Shown here piece by piece: positions 29,728 through 39,576 of a stretch of DNA of 64,000 bases. The translations under genes and the position numbers were made by a program. Positions within the stretch are counted from its first letter, which is position 1. Each line of letters opens with the position of its first letter. The notes beneath the pieces were generated by a model. The model did not search any database, was not told the origin of the DNA, and saw only the letters and a list, made by a program, of their open reading frames with translations. This DNA is from Pseudarthrobacter sp. NamE5 (GTDB taxonomy: Bacteria > Actinomycetota > Actinomycetes > Actinomycetales > Micrococcaceae): positions 186,001 to 250,000 of the forward strand of contig NZ_VAHO01000003.1 of assembly GCF_005796225.1 (NCBI RefSeq), given 5' to 3'.

Positions 29728-29760
29728 GCAGGCGGTCCGGCACCTTGCCGGACCGCCTGC
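29728..29760. terminator. Bidirectional intrinsic terminator
   Basis: A perfect 15-bp stem: GCAGGCGGTCCGGCA at 29728-29742 with its complement at 29746-29760, loop CCT. It lies between the convergent DUF4383 and DUF4232 genes. No long T-run on either side. Confidence 0.75.
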
Positions 29761-29792
29761 AGCTTCATGCGCCTGCGGCTTTATCAGGAACG

Positions 29793-30461
29793 TCAGGCCG
29801 GTTGGAACGGCCCGATGGTCAGCAGAGTGATGCCGGCGTTGCTGCAGGCCTTGGTGGGCTGGGGCAGGAACAGGGATGCGGTGTCCTCGGGCGGGTAGAT
29901 CCGGTAGCCGGCGGCGTCCACCATGGCACAGTCGGTGTAGTTTCCCGCCTGGGTGTAGCGCAGCACGGCGGTGCCCGTTCCGCCCGGGGCCAGCAGGACG
30001 TCCGCCGGGGCTGTTGCTTGATCCCGCTGGGCCGGGGCACCGATGGGGGCGCCGGTGTTGTCCGCTGCCAGGGAGACGCCGGGGAAGCCCCGGAGGATGC
30101 ACGGTTCGGAGCCCGTGTTGGTGAGGTTGAGCTTCATGTAAACGCTCCCGGCGGCGCCGCCGCCGGATGCGTCGGTTGCCGCAGAAAGCCCGGCCGCCTT
30201 GCACAGTCCTGGTGACGGTGCGGGAGCGGCAGGGGAGGAGGCGGACATGCCGGGTGACGGGTCCGCGGACGACGGCGTCGTGGACGTTGTGGTAGGTGCG
30301 GACGGTGCGCCCGGGCTGGCCGTGCCGCTGGCAGGGCCGGTGGCCGCAGGCGGCGTCGATTGCGTTTGCGGCTGGCTTGGACTGCACGCACTGAGCATCA
30401 GTGCTGCCGCCGCTGCCGCCGTCGTCATGGCCAACCCCTGGAAAATTCGCTGAGACCTCAT
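29793..30461 (-). CDS. DUF4232 lipoprotein
   Basis: 222 aa. A lipoprotein signal with lipobox LSAC at about residues 23-26. A Thr/Pro/Ser-rich spacer follows to about residue 80, then a DUF4232 beta-sandwich (VYMKLNLTNTGSEPCILRGFPGVSLA... AVLRYTQAGNYTDCAMVDAAGYRIYPPE). Exported and membrane-anchored; function unknown. ATG 30461 with AAGGTGG upstream is preferred over the longer frame, because the signal peptide starts there. Confidence 0.85.
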   Translation of the reverse strand: MRSQRIFQGLAMTTAAAAAALMLSACSPSQPQTQSTPPAATGPASGTASPGAPSAPTTTSTTPSSADPSPGMSASSPAAPAPSPGLCKAAGLSAATDASGGGAAGSVYMKLNLTNTGSEPCILRGFPGVSLAADNTGAPIGAPAQRDQATAPADVLLAPGGTGTAVLRYTQAGNYTDCAMVDAAGYRIYPPEDTASLFLPQPTKACSNAGITLLTIGPFQPA

Positions 30462-30520
30462 GGCACCACCTTCATGGCAGCGGCTGCCCGCGTCAACGGC
30501 GCCACGAGGCGGCGAAGCAT

Positions 30521-30555
30521 TTTGACGCCCGGATCGTGATGATCCGGGCGTCAAA
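30521..30555 (-). terminator. Intrinsic terminator after the ycnI-type gene
   Basis: A perfect 15-bp stem: TTTGACGCCCGGATC at 30521-30535 with its complement at 30541-30555, loop GTGAT. It lies 62 bp downstream of the minus-strand ycnI-type gene and upstream of the DUF4232 gene. Confidence 0.75.
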
Positions 30556-30616
30556 CGGGTAGCCCTGCTGAGGCGGGGCCCTGCCTGGCGGCTCTCCCGG
30601 CTTAGTCCCCTTTTGC

Positions 30617-31369
30617 TTAGCCGCCCGTTGTGTTGCTGCTGCCGGTTCCACTGCGCCGGGCAACGCTGCGGATGAAGGCAGCTCCGCCCAGCGCCAGTCC
30701 AGCCACACCGGCTCCCAGGCCTGCCCAGCTCCGCGCGTCCGCACCGCCGTCGGCTATTGCTGCCACCTTTTCGCCGGCATGGGGTGCAGCCGGGGAAGCT
30801 GCGCCGTGACCTCCACTACTGACCTCCTCCGTGACGGTGAGCGACGGCGCGGGAGCGGCCAGCGAGTGCGGGTCCTGGCCGTCCCGGGCGATGTCGGACC
30901 AGTCGGTCTGGCCCGTCTCGCAGGTCTGGAGCGTGGGGAAGTAGAGCGTTGATCCTGGTGCGTCGGGCAGTTTCACCGAGAGGACCAAGGCGTCCCTGAG
31001 TTGGTGTTCGAGCGGGGCTTTGGCGGTGTAGACGATCTGGCTGGTGCGTTTGGTGATGGAGGTACCGTCCGCGAGCTTCTTAGGCTCAGGGAGCTGCTCG
31101 GTCACTTTCTCCACCGTCCAGTTGGGATTGACAGTGGGCTGTGCGTCGTTCAGTTCCGGCGGCAGGGTGATGGCCACTTTGGTGGTCCCGGAGCCGTCGC
31201 AGCCGTGCGGGATCCCGAAGGTGAGCAGGGCATAGGAGTTGGCTGAGGTCTTGTCCGGCGTCACGCCGACGTGTGCGGCGGCGCCGCCGGCCGCTGCCAG
31301 CAGGAGCGCGGCGGCGCTTCCGGTGGCTGCGGCAGCGGTCAGGGTACGGCGAAGGAATGGGGTTTTCAT
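30617..31369 (-). CDS. YcnI-type copper-binding exported protein (DUF1775)
   Basis: 250 aa. A signal peptide at residues 1-32 ends in AAAHVGV, where the mature His is the known copper ligand in YcnI proteins (family knowledge). The DUF1775 domain covers about residues 33-185, with YALLTFGIPHGCDGSGTTKVAITLP and a conserved Trp (DWSDI). A C-terminal membrane segment near residues 215-235 would anchor it to the cell surface. Probably followed by the hydrophobic protein encoded upstream on the same strand, with a role in copper handling. Confidence 0.88.
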   Translation of the reverse strand: MKTPFLRRTLTAAAATGSAAALLLAAAGGAAAHVGVTPDKTSANSYALLTFGIPHGCDGSGTTKVAITLPPELNDAQPTVNPNWTVEKVTEQLPEPKKLADGTSITKRTSQIVYTAKAPLEHQLRDALVLSVKLPDAPGSTLYFPTLQTCETGQTDWSDIARDGQDPHSLAAPAPSLTVTEEVSSGGHGAASPAAPHAGEKVAAIADGGADARSWAGLGAGVAGLALGGAAFIRSVARRSGTGSSNTTGG

Positions 31370-31452
31370 GGGTTGCCTTTCTGGCGCACGCCCCGTTGGC
31401 CGGGGGGTGCGTAACTTTCGTGGGGCCCGACGCCGGCAGGTTCCGGTGCCGG

Positions 31453-32079
31453 TCAGGAGGAGAGCGCGACGGCGGAAGGCGGGCCGCGGCGGCTGTCCTG
31501 CCGGAGGTTGCGCCAGGGACGCAACGGCGCGGCGGAAGGTGGAGAGGCAACGGATGGCTGGGCACCGCCGTCGTTTTTAAGGGGACGGGGGAGGGCAAAG
31601 AGCGGCCGAAGCCAGTTGGCAAGCGCCCACAGCGCGTCCTCGCCCTTGGCAAGCATGAACGCGGACCCCAAGGTCGCCGTCACGTGGGCTGCAAGCATCA
31701 GGGGCCCGGAGCCTGCGCCGGCCCCGTACAGGTGGTCAACCATGGGGGCCAGGACGGCGGATCCGGAGTGGTGCCCCTCATGGATCAAGTTGCTGCCGGG
31801 CAGTGCCGTAACCGGAGGAGCGCTGAATCCGGTAAAGACCTTATGCAGCACCAACTGGCCGCCGCCCAGGAGCGCTGCCATGGCGGGAAAGCCCAGCTTC
31901 AGGCGGGTAGCCGTGGTGCCGGCCAGGGCGGTCAATGCGAGCATGGCCAGCATGATGACCGGCTGGGGGAGGGCTCCTCCGCCCGCAAGGTGGGCGCCGG
32001 CGGCAAGCGTCAGGATGACAGTGCTCAGTGCTGAGGCGCGGAGGAGGTGGAAGGGGGTCCGTGGACGGTGCGTTCGCAC
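31453..32079 (-). CDS. Polytopic membrane protein, probable copper-associated partner of YcnI-type protein
   Basis: 208 aa from a GTG with AAGGAG 9 bases upstream. About four membrane segments (residues about 14-32, 38-56, 64-84, 118-140). A His-rich loop, NLIHEGHHSG, lies near residues 97-106. Genes of this sort often sit upstream of YcnI-type genes in actinobacteria, which suggests a shared copper role, but I have no direct motif. The C-terminal 45 residues are basic and Pro/Ser-rich. 83 bp precede the ycnI-type gene. Confidence 0.55.
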   Translation of the reverse strand: MRTHRPRTPFHLLRASALSTVILTLAAGAHLAGGGALPQPVIMLAMLALTALAGTTATRLKLGFPAMAALLGGGQLVLHKVFTGFSAPPVTALPGSNLIHEGHHSGSAVLAPMVDHLYGAGAGSGPLMLAAHVTATLGSAFMLAKGEDALWALANWLRPLFALPRPLKNDGGAQPSVASPPSAAPLRPWRNLRQDSRRGPPSAVALSS

Positions 32080-32298
32080 GGATAGCTCCTTCCAGTGGCG
32101 GAACGGGCCAAGGGCAGGGGGCGCCGGTCCAGGTTTTGGTTGTTCCGATTCTATCGTTTGCTACGGCCGCTTCCGTGGCTGATGGTTGCTGCAGCACGGC
32201 TTCGCGCCCACTGCGCGGAAGCGTTCCGGCTATGTACCCTCTGTTCAGGGCCGCGTTAGACTGCCAGCGTATGTGTCGGCGATCTTGAGGAGAAGTTC

Positions 32299-32646
32299 AT
32301 GGACTACAACGGGAGCCAGTCAGAGAAGGCCATTCCAGCCGGTGAACTTGGCCGCAGCCACATCGGCCAATCCATCAGCTTCCAGCCCAACGAATTCACA
32401 GTCGTTTTTGGCAAACTGGCCGGAATCGCCCGCACGGAGGCGATGGTTTACCTGTCCCTGCAGGGGGTAGGCAACGGCACCCACCTGAAGGATGAGTACG
32501 ACCTGCCGGTCACCCACGATGTTTACGTGCCGGTGGATGTCATCACCAATGCGGAGTCCACCATCAAGGATCTGTTCGGCAAGGTGCAGGAGAACCTGCG
32601 CGGCGCCGGGCACAAGGGCGGCGAGGACCGGAGCGACCGGTTGTAG
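32299..32646 (+). CDS. Small conserved protein of unknown function
   Basis: 115 aa. ATG 32299 with GAGGAG upstream. It contains a beta-rich middle (GQSISFQPNEFTVVFGKLAGIARTEAMVYLSLQG) and a charged helical tail. No motif recognised. It is followed by a strong hairpin. Confidence 0.6.
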   Translation: MDYNGSQSEKAIPAGELGRSHIGQSISFQPNEFTVVFGKLAGIARTEAMVYLSLQGVGNGTHLKDEYDLPVTHDVYVPVDVITNAESTIKDLFGKVQENLRGAGHKGGEDRSDRL

Positions 32647-32682
32647 CGCAGAGCCCTGACTGACAGGGCACAGAAGTGCAGG

Positions 32683-32714
32683 AGAAGGCTGGTACCCCTG
32701 GGTACCAGCCTTCT
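32683..32714 (+). terminator. Intrinsic terminator
   Basis: AGAAGGCTGGTACC at 32683-32696 pairs perfectly (14 bp) with 32701-32714, loop CCTG, followed by TGTTGT. It ends the small gene before it and separates it from the 5-oxoproline cluster. Confidence 0.75.
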
Positions 32715-32748
32715 GTTGTCCCGCAGGCGGGGGGTACCTCAGCCGAGA

Positions 32749-32785
32749 ATTGTTGAACAATGCCTTGCGGGGATTGTTCAACAAC
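32749..32785. promoter_or_regulatory. Twin palindromic operators upstream of the NRAMP-type gene
   Basis: Two near-identical palindromes, ATTGTTGAACAAT (32749-32761) and ATTGTTCAACAAC (32773-32785), spaced 24 bp centre to centre. A possible promoter overlaps them (TTGCGG, 16-bp gap, TGTATC). The same 13-bp palindrome occurs upstream of pxpA at 39564. It fits the TNGTNNNACNA type of site used by FCD-class GntR regulators, and such a gene lies in this cluster. Confidence 0.7.
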
Positions 32786-32845
32786 CTGTATCGTCGATCG
32801 GGACGATCATTGTGACTCCTGTCACCCTAGGCATTGGACTGATCC

Positions 32846-34063
32846 ATGGCAGAAACCGGCATCAAACTGAATATGAGCTCCTCTGCTCGGCGCACGGCCC
32901 TCATGGGAGCTATGTTCCTGATGGCCACCAGCGCCATCGGACCGGGCTTCATCACGCAGACCACGGTCTTCACTGCGCAGATCGGCGCATCGTTCGCTTT
33001 CGCGATCCTGGCCTCGATTCTCATCGACATCGCTGTCCAGATGAATGTGTGGCGCGTCATCGGCGTTTCCGGGCTTCGCGCCCAGGAGCTGGGCAACAAA
33101 GTCATCCCCGGCATCGGCTGGTTCCTGGCCGGCCTGGTCTTCCTCGGCGGCGTCGTCTTTAACATCGGGAACATCGCCGGAACGGGCCTGGGTGCTAATG
33201 CCATGATGGGCGTTGACCCGAAGGTGGGCGGCACCGTGTCAGCCGTCGTCGCCATCCTGATCTTCCTCAGCAAGAAGGCCGGCATGGCGCTGGACCGGAT
33301 CGTGGTCCTGCTCGGCGCCGTCATGATCCTGCTGATGATCTACGTGGCTGTTGTCGCCGCCCCGCCCCTGGGTGAGGCCCTGAAGAACACCATCCTGCCC
33401 GAGACTGTCGACTTTCTCATCATCACCACCCTGGTGGGCGGAACCGTGGGCGGCTACATCACCTACGCGGGTGCCCACCGCATGCTCGACTCGGGCGCCA
33501 CCGGCGTCAGGCACGTCAAGGAGATCACCCGCAGCTCCGTCCTGGGCATCCTGGTCACCGGCCTCATGCGGGTGCTCCTCTTCCTGGCCATCCTGGGGGT
33601 GGTAGCCGGCGGCACGGTCCTCACCAGCAACAACATGGCGGCCGAAGCTTTCGGCACCGCAGCCGGCGAAATTGGCCTTCGGATGTTTGGCGTGGTTCTC
33701 TGGGCCGCCGCCATCACCTCGGTGATCGGCGCAGCGTTCACCTCCGTCTCCTTCATCACCTCGTCCCGCACCCCGGAGCGTAAGCGCAACCTCATCACCG
33801 TTGCCTTCATCGCCGGCTGTGCCATCGTGTATGCCTTCCTCGGCCAGGCACCGCAGCAGCTGCTGATCTTCGCAGGCGCCTTCAACGGGCTGATCCTGCC
33901 GGTTGGCTTCGCTGTCCTCCTTTGGGTGGCCTGGCGGCGCCGGGACCTGTTGCACGGCTACGTGTACCCCAAGTGGCTGCTGATTGTCGGCGTCCTGACC
34001 TGGTTCCTCACGTTGTTCCTTGGCTGGAACTCGGTTATGGGCCTCGCGAAGCTGTGGTCATGA
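32846..34063 (+). CDS. NRAMP-type transporter of the 5-oxoproline cluster
   Basis: 405 aa, about eleven membrane segments. NRAMP-type fold: it begins [57 protein letters not shown], which has the helix 1 'GPGF' break, but the metal-binding DPGN seen in real Mn/Fe transporters is not present. In Bacillus the corresponding gene (ycsG) lies between pxpA and the DUF1445 gene. I infer uptake of 5-oxoproline or a related acid rather than metal. Its TGA overlaps the ATG of the next gene (ATGA). Confidence 0.85.
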   Translation: MAETGIKLNMSSSARRTALMGAMFLMATSAIGPGFITQTTVFTAQIGASFAFAILASILIDIAVQMNVWRVIGVSGLRAQELGNKVIPGIGWFLAGLVFLGGVVFNIGNIAGTGLGANAMMGVDPKVGGTVSAVVAILIFLSKKAGMALDRIVVLLGAVMILLMIYVAVVAAPPLGEALKNTILPETVDFLIITTLVGGTVGGYITYAGAHRMLDSGATGVRHVKEITRSSVLGILVTGLMRVLLFLAILGVVAGGTVLTSNNMAAEAFGTAAGEIGLRMFGVVLWAAAITSVIGAAFTSVSFITSSRTPERKRNLITVAFIAGCAIVYAFLGQAPQQLLIFAGAFNGLILPVGFAVLLWVAWRRRDLLHGYVYPKWLLIVGVLTWFLTLFLGWNSVMGLAKLWS

Positions 34064-34536
34064 CCAGCCGGGCCTCCCTGCTTCCCGCCGAGGCCCGCAA
34101 GGCCACCTTTGAGGCAGCGCTGCAGGACGGGGGCATCCGGATTGCGCACATCGACCAGGGCGTCAACGTGCCGATGTACCGGACCAACCGGCAGTGCGCT
34201 CCGGCCGGTCCGATGTCCGGTCCGCTGGTGGTTTCCATGCGCCCCGTTCCCGCGGCGCAGGTTGCCGACGCTGTCCGCATCACGTCCCGCTACCCGGCTG
34301 TCCACGGCGCTCCCGTCCATGTGGGCAACCCGCACGAACTGGGCATCAGCGACCTGGCCAGGCCTGATTTCGGTGATGCAGTGAAGATACCGGATGGCTA
34401 CCTGCCGGTCTTCTGGGCCTGCGGGGTGACGCCCCAGGCGGCAGTCATGCAGTCGCGGCCCCCGCTGGCCATCGGCCATGCACCCGGCCATATGCTGATC
34501 ACCGACGCCCGGGACAGCGCTTATGTAGTCCCTTAG
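34060..34536 (+). CDS. DUF1445 putative hydro-lyase, N-terminally shortened
   Basis: 158 aa. Conserved DUF1445 C-terminal blocks are all present: [71 protein letters not shown], and [10 protein letters not shown]. Family members are about 260 residues; here the first ~110 are missing, and the ATG overlaps the NRAMP-type stop. The family includes D-glutamate cyclase-like proteins, and it sits in 5-oxoproline clusters. Whether the short form is active is open. Spread of shortening among relatives would need a search. Confidence 0.75.
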   Translation: MTSRASLLPAEARKATFEAALQDGGIRIAHIDQGVNVPMYRTNRQCAPAGPMSGPLVVSMRPVPAAQVADAVRITSRYPAVHGAPVHVGNPHELGISDLARPDFGDAVKIPDGYLPVFWACGVTPQAAVMQSRPPLAIGHAPGHMLITDARDSAYVVP

Positions 34537-34549
34537 GGGACAACCGAAA

Positions 34550-34588
34550 GGTGTGGGGCAGGAGGAACTCCTGCCCCACACCATTTTT
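34550..34588. terminator. Strong bidirectional terminator
   Basis: A perfect 15-bp stem: GGTGTGGGGCAGGAG at 34550-34564 with its complement at 34568-34582, loop GAA, followed by ATTTTT. It sits between the convergent DUF1445 and gntR genes. Confidence 0.9.
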
Positions 34589-34607
34589 AGCCTGTCCGTT
34601 GCCTGTT

Positions 34608-35306
34608 CTACACGGCGCGCTGCCGCAGCTCCGACTGGCGGTCCTGCTCGTCGCCCAGATGCGCCAGCAGCTCCGCCTCGGCCGAGTCCAGGTACGCGCG
34701 CAATCCGGCTGCTGCTTCCTCCCGCTTGCCCGCGCGCAGCTGCTTTACCAGCGTCACGTTCCGGTCCACGTAATGGCTGTGGAAGTCCGGTGCTGACGAC
34801 ATGCTGTGGAACACCAGCCGCATTTCGGCGAGCACGCGGTCCATGAGCCCCTGGAGCGACGTGCTGCCGGTCAGGGCCACCACGGCCCGGTGCAGGGATT
34901 GGTTGGCGTCCGCCATGTCGGGGACCGACCCGCTGTCCCGGGCCTGCTGCGCCTGCTGCACAATGGCTTCCAGGTTATCCAGCACCTTGGGCGTAACGTC
35001 ACCCCACAGCACCGCTGCCGGCTCGATCATCCGGCGCACCCGGTAGATTTCGCGGACTTCCTCCACGCCCGGCGACGCTACGAAGACCCCGCGGTTGGGA
35101 ATGCGGGTCACGATGGATTCGCCGGCAAGGGTGGAGAAGGCCTGCCGCAAAGTATTCCGTGAGACGCCCAGCGCTGCGGACAGCGGCTCCTCGGACAGTT
35201 TTGAGCCGGGAGTCAGTTCACCTGCTGCGATGCGGCTGCGGAGCACAGACGCGATCCACGCGGTGGTATGTGCGTGCTCGGCTGTGCCGTCTGCCAAAGT
35301 ATTCAT
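34608..35306 (-). CDS. GntR-family regulator (FCD class), probable 5-oxoproline cluster regulator
   Basis: 232 aa. Winged HTH at about residues 15-75 (AWIASVLRSRIAAGELTPGSKLSEEPLSAALGVSRNTLRQAFSTLAGESIVTRIPNRGVFVASP). The FCD ligand-binding domain (about residues 85-215) has the Asp/His pattern (D-x3-H) in MADANQSLHRAVV. It is the last gene of the pxpA-pxpBC-accC operon (31 bp after accC), and its likely sites are the 13-bp palindromes at 32749, 32773 and 39564. Probably a repressor relieved by 5-oxoproline or a metabolite. Confidence 0.88.
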   Translation of the reverse strand: MNTLADGTAEHAHTTAWIASVLRSRIAAGELTPGSKLSEEPLSAALGVSRNTLRQAFSTLAGESIVTRIPNRGVFVASPGVEEVREIYRVRRMIEPAAVLWGDVTPKVLDNLEAIVQQAQQARDSGSVPDMADANQSLHRAVVALTGSTSLQGLMDRVLAEMRLVFHSMSSAPDFHSHYVDRNVTLVKQLRAGKREEAAAGLRAYLDSAEAELLAHLGDEQDRQSELRQRAV

Positions 35307-35337
35307 GGTCTCCCCAGGTTTCCGTCGACTAACGATG

Positions 35338-37074
35338 CTAGCTGACGGTGCCCAACACTTCACCGCGGGTCACGGCAGCGCCCGGCTCCTGCCCGCCCCG
35401 CCGGAACGTGCCCGCGCTGGAAGCCACCACCACGGTTTCCATCTTCATGGCTTCAAGGACGGCAACGGGCTCCCCGACGCCGATCCCGGCTCCGTCGTCG
35501 GCCACCCACTTGACCAGGTTTCCGCCCATGGGAGCGGTCACCTCCCCGTTTGAGTCCGCCTGTTCCCCGGCTGATGAAGGGCCGACGGCGGCGCTCCCGC
35601 CATGGAGCAGCGCATGGTAGACCTGTGCCGGCAGCCCGAGCTGGACGGCCTTGCCGTCTATTTCCACAGTGCATGTTTCGCGCTTGGCAACCGGACCGGC
35701 GGCCCCGCTTTTCAGGGACACCTCCAGGCGGCCTGCGAAGTCCGTTTCGATCCAGGTGGTGTAAACGCCCAGCCGGTCCTCGGCTGTGAAGTCCCCGTCC
35801 CGCACCACGGCGCGGTGGAAGGGAAGCACCGTGGGAACGCCCTCAATCCGGAGTTCATCCAGGGCAGCCCGGGCACGCCGCAACGCCTGCGCCCGGTCCT
35901 CGCCGTGGACAATCAGCTTGGCCATCAGGGAGTCGTATTCCGCCGGAATGACGGAGCCTGAACGGACACCGGAGTCCACCCGGATGCCGGCGCCAGTGGG
36001 AGCCTCGAAGACCTCCACAGGGCCGGGGGAGGGCAGGAAGCCCCTGCCGGCGTCTTCGGCGTTAAGCCGGAACTCGAAGGCATGGCCGGAGGGCGCCGGG
36101 TCCTCGGTGACGGATACGGGCAACCCGTCGGCGATGCGGAACTGTTCGCGTACCAGGTCCAGTCCGGAGGTCATCTCCGTGACCGGGTGCTCCACCTGAA
36201 GGCGGGTGTTCACTTCGAGGAACGAGATGACGCCGTCGGGCGCCACCAGGTACTCCACGGTCCCGGCACCGGTGTACCCGGCCTCACGGCAGATGGCGCG
36301 CGCCGATTCGTGGATCCGGCTGCGCTGTTCCCTGGTAAGGAACGGCGCCGGTGCCTCCTCAACGAGCTTTTGGTTGCGCCGCTGCAGGGAACAGTCACGC
36401 GTACCCACCACCACCACGTTTCCGTGGGTATCAGCCAGGACCTGTGCCTCGACGTGCCGCGGCCGGTCCAGGAACCGCTCCACGAAGCATTCGCCCCGGC
36501 CGAAGGCAACGGTGGCCTCACGGACTGCGGAATCGAAGGCGTCGTCGATGTCTTCCATCCGGTAGGCAATCTTTAGGCCCCTGCCGCCGCCGCCAAATGC
36601 CGCCTTGATGGCCACGGGGACACCGTATTCCGCCGCGAAGGCACGGACGGCATCAGCATCGGCCACCGGGCCATCACTGCCGGGCACCAGGGGCGCACCG
36701 GCCCGGACAGCTATTTCCCGGGCTGTGACCTTGTTTCCGAGGCTCCGGATGGCTTCCGGCGAGGGGCCCACCCACGTGAGTCCGGCGTCGAGCACTGCCT
36801 GCGCAAAGTCGGCGTTCTCGGAAAGGAAGCCGTAGCCGGGGTGCACCGCATCGGCGCCTGAACGGGCAGCGACGCCCAAGAGCTTCTGGATATCCAGGTA
36901 GGTCTGCGAGCTGGCTGAACCGCCCAGGGCGTAGGCCTCGTCGCTGAGGCGGACATGCAGGGAATCGGCGTCCGGGTCCGAGTACACGGCCACGGATGCC
37001 AGGTTTGCATCGGCGCAGGCACGGGCAATGCGGACAGCGATCTCGCCACGGTTGGCAATCAGGACTTTTTTCAT
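35338..37074 (-). CDS. accC: Biotin carboxylase with C-terminal biotinyl domain
   Basis: 578 aa. Biotin carboxylase region at residues 1-450 ([29 protein letters not shown]-grasp motif [38 protein letters not shown]). The biotinyl domain is at the C-terminus, with the biotin Lys in EAMKMETVV, about residue 548. Genes like this lie in pxpABC clusters, where the protein may be an accessory subunit. ATG 37074 is used because it opens on the family's conserved N-terminus. It follows the pxpBC stop by 11 bp. Confidence 0.9.
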   Translation of the reverse strand: MKKVLIANRGEIAVRIARACADANLASVAVYSDPDADSLHVRLSDEAYALGGSASSQTYLDIQKLLGVAARSGADAVHPGYGFLSENADFAQAVLDAGLTWVGPSPEAIRSLGNKVTAREIAVRAGAPLVPGSDGPVADADAVRAFAAEYGVPVAIKAAFGGGGRGLKIAYRMEDIDDAFDSAVREATVAFGRGECFVERFLDRPRHVEAQVLADTHGNVVVVGTRDCSLQRRNQKLVEEAPAPFLTREQRSRIHESARAICREAGYTGAGTVEYLVAPDGVISFLEVNTRLQVEHPVTEMTSGLDLVREQFRIADGLPVSVTEDPAPSGHAFEFRLNAEDAGRGFLPSPGPVEVFEAPTGAGIRVDSGVRSGSVIPAEYDSLMAKLIVHGEDRAQALRRARAALDELRIEGVPTVLPFHRAVVRDGDFTAEDRLGVYTTWIETDFAGRLEVSLKSGAAGPVAKRETCTVEIDGKAVQLGLPAQVYHALLHGGSAAVGPSSAGEQADSNGEVTAPMGGNLVKWVADDGAGIGVGEPVAVLEAMKMETVVVASSAGTFRRGGQEPGAAVTRGEVLGTVS

Positions 37075-37085
37075 GGCTGCTTCTT

Positions 37086-38756
37086 TCACGTGCTCGGGGT
37101 GGGGGCCAGCGGCTGCAGGGTTTCGGGATCGACGTCGACAAAACGCACCGCAGTACCGGGGGGAAGCTGCGCGGCGGCAGGAAGGTCTTCGGGAATGACC
37201 GCACCAATGACCGGGTAGCCCCCGGTCACGGGATGGTCGGCCAGGAACAGGACCGGAAGGCCCGACGGCGGGACCTGCAGTGAGCCGACCACCACGCCTT
37301 CGCTGGGAAGTTCGCCGGTCCGGGCCCGCTCAAGCGGCTTACCCGGGGTTCCGGGCTCCTGCCCGCCTGCATCGAGCCGGACACCAATCCGGTTGGACTC
37401 GGCGGTCACGGTCCACACTTGCTGCGTCAGCGCTTCACGGGACTCGGGCGTAAACCAGTCGTGCCGGGGGCCGCTGGTAATGCGCAGGACCACCGGCCTG
37501 CCCGCTGCCGCGGACACCAGCTCACCGGGCAGTGCCGGCGGCTCCGGCTGGCCGACCGCCCGTGCAGTGGCCACCTCGCCGATGGGCAGGACGGCGCCGG
37601 CTGCCAACGGAGCGGGACCGATGCCGGACATCAGGTCTGTGGAGCGGCTGCCAAGGACAGGGGGAACATCAATCCCGCCGCGGATGGCGAGGTAGGTGCG
37701 CAGCCCTGCTTCAGGCACGTCGAGGTGCAGGCTTTCCCCGTCGTGGAGGGGGAAGGGTGCGTACATCGGCGCGGGCCTGCTGCCGTCCGGCCCTTGGATT
37801 GCGGCACTGGTTCCTGCCCCGCTCAAAGCGGCGGTCAGTTCGCCGTATGCGCGTACCGCCAGGCCGCCAAACACGTTCTCAATGACGGCGTCAGTTGGCA
37901 GGTTGCCCACCAGCCGGTTTGCCTGCCGGGCACTCCTGGCGTCGGCGGCGCCGGCTGGCGAGACGCCGAGGTCGCCCAGCCCTGGGCGACCGAGGTCCTG
38001 GATCAGGGACTGGGGCCCCGGGGACAGCACCTCAAGGCGGTCTCCGGCTGGACCTTGAGTCGGCTGGTGCGCGTGGTCACCCTGACGCGGCTCGCCGGCG
38101 TGCTCCGCGCCGGCGGAGTTGACCTCCACCAGCTCGCGCACCGCAACGTACCGGACTTTGGCGCCCGGGCGGACCAATGCGGGCTGCTCCCGTTGCAGGT
38201 CCCACATGCGCGCGGCCGTGTGTCCGATGAGTTGCCAGCCGCCGGGTGAGCGGCGGGGATAAACTGCCGAAAAGTTGCCCGCCAGTGCCACCGAACCCGC
38301 GGGTACGGCGGTGCGTGGGGTGCCCCGCCGGGGTACGTTGAGTGCGTCGGTCTCACCCACCAGGTAAGCGAACCCGGGGGCGAAACCGCCGAAGGCTGCG
38401 GTCCACAGCTGGCCGGTGTGGGCAGCGATGACGCCGTCATTCCCCAGCCCCGTCAGCTTCCCCACCTCGGTGAGGTCCTCGCCGTCGTACACCACCTCGA
38501 TCTTTACCGGCGCCTCCGAACCTGCGGCAGCGCCGGCAACCTGGGTCTCGAGTCCGGCGATGACCTTGCGGGCCGCGCGGGCGTTGGCACGGGAGTCGAA
38601 AACCACCAGCACTGTTTGCGCCGCCGCGAGGACATCCACCTGGCCTGGCGCCGGGTTCTCCCGCAGGCGGGAATGCACGGCGAGTACTGCCTCGAGGGAA
38701 TCCAGTTCGACGAGCAGAGCACGCGGCCCTGCCCAGCGGACGTCGGCAGGGCTCAT
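37086..38756 (-). CDS. pxpBC: 5-oxoprolinase subunits B and C, fused
   Basis: 556 aa. Residues 1-225 correspond to the KipI/PxpB domain ([41 protein letters not shown]). Residues 240-556 correspond to KipA/PxpC ([42 protein letters not shown], then [15 protein letters not shown]). The two are separate genes in Bacillus; here one frame joins them through a short linker. PxpABC together open 5-oxo-L-proline to L-glutamate using ATP. It overlaps pxpA by 4 bp (ATGA). Confidence 0.9.
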   Translation of the reverse strand: MSPADVRWAGPRALLVELDSLEAVLAVHSRLRENPAPGQVDVLAAAQTVLVVFDSRANARAARKVIAGLETQVAGAAAGSEAPVKIEVVYDGEDLTEVGKLTGLGNDGVIAAHTGQLWTAAFGGFAPGFAYLVGETDALNVPRRGTPRTAVPAGSVALAGNFSAVYPRRSPGGWQLIGHTAARMWDLQREQPALVRPGAKVRYVAVRELVEVNSAGAEHAGEPRQGDHAHQPTQGPAGDRLEVLSPGPQSLIQDLGRPGLGDLGVSPAGAADARSARQANRLVGNLPTDAVIENVFGGLAVRAYGELTAALSGAGTSAAIQGPDGSRPAPMYAPFPLHDGESLHLDVPEAGLRTYLAIRGGIDVPPVLGSRSTDLMSGIGPAPLAAGAVLPIGEVATARAVGQPEPPALPGELVSAAAGRPVVLRITSGPRHDWFTPESREALTQQVWTVTAESNRIGVRLDAGGQEPGTPGKPLERARTGELPSEGVVVGSLQVPPSGLPVLFLADHPVTGGYPVIGAVIPEDLPAAAQLPPGTAVRFVDVDPETLQPLAPTPST

Positions 38757-39511
38757 ACAAAACTCCGGATTTCGACGCCTGCTGCTTCCAGTTCCCGGCG
38801 GACGGCTGCCGCCATGGAAACGGCTCCCGCGGTGTCACCGTGGAGGCAGATGCTTTCGGCAGAGGTGCGGATGGCGGATCCCTCGCGGGCAATAATGGTG
38901 CCCTCGGTGGCGAACCGCACCATATTGGCTGCCACGGCGTCTTCATCGTGGAGGACGGCACCCGGTTCGCGGCGGGATACCAGGGTTCCGTCCGGGTTGT
39001 AGGCGCGGTCCGCGAAGGCTTCGGCCACGCCGCGGAGACCGGCTGCCCTGGCGGTGGAGAGCGCCACCGAGCCCGGCAGCAGCAGGAGCGGCAGGTCTCC
39101 GCCGAAGGCCTTTACCGCGTCCACCACCGCCCGTGCCTGGGCCTGGTGGGTCACTATGGTGATGTAGAGGGAGCCATGGGGTTTGACGTAGCGGATCCCC
39201 CCGCCGGCCGCGCGGGCGATCGCCTCGAGCGCCCCCAGCTGGTAGAGGACATCGTCTGCCAGTTCCGTGGGGGAACAGTCCATGAACCGCCGGCCGAAGC
39301 CCGCCAGGTCCCGGTATCCCACATGGGCGCCAATGCTGATTCCGGCGGCTACGGCGTCCCGGCAGGTCTGGGCGATGGTGGAGGGGTCGCCGGCATGGAA
39401 CCCGCAGGCGACGTTCGCGCTGGAGACGGAGCGGAACATTGCGGCGTCGTCGCCCATGGTCCAGTTGCCGAAGGACTCGCCGACGTCGCTGTTGAGGTCA
39501 ATGAAGGCCAT
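38753..39511 (-). CDS. pxpA: 5-oxoprolinase subunit A (LamB/YcsF family)
   Basis: 252 aa. Matches the LamB/YcsF family: [15 protein letters not shown] at the N-terminus, [39 protein letters not shown], and [21 protein letters not shown]. It is the first gene of the minus-strand operon pxpA-pxpBC-accC-gntR. The 13-bp palindrome at 39564 lies upstream. Works with PxpBC on 5-oxoproline, which arises as a by-product of glutamine and glutathione chemistry. Confidence 0.93.
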   Translation of the reverse strand: MAFIDLNSDVGESFGNWTMGDDAAMFRSVSSANVACGFHAGDPSTIAQTCRDAVAAGISIGAHVGYRDLAGFGRRFMDCSPTELADDVLYQLGALEAIARAAGGGIRYVKPHGSLYITIVTHQAQARAVVDAVKAFGGDLPLLLLPGSVALSTARAAGLRGVAEAFADRAYNPDGTLVSRREPGAVLHDEDAVAANMVRFATEGTIIAREGSAIRTSAESICLHGDTAGAVSMAAAVRRELEAAGVEIRSFV

Positions 39512-39563
39512 AGTGATTCTCGTCTCTTTGAAGTGGTCTCCTTAGCATGCATGAGAATCGAAG

Positions 39564-39576
39564 ATTGTTCAACAAT
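39564..39576. promoter_or_regulatory. Palindromic operator upstream of pxpA
   Basis: ATTGTTCAACAAT, a perfect 13-bp palindrome, 53 bp upstream of the pxpA start. Same sequence as the paired sites at 32749-32785. Likely site of the GntR-family regulator encoded at the end of the pxpA operon. Confidence 0.7.
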
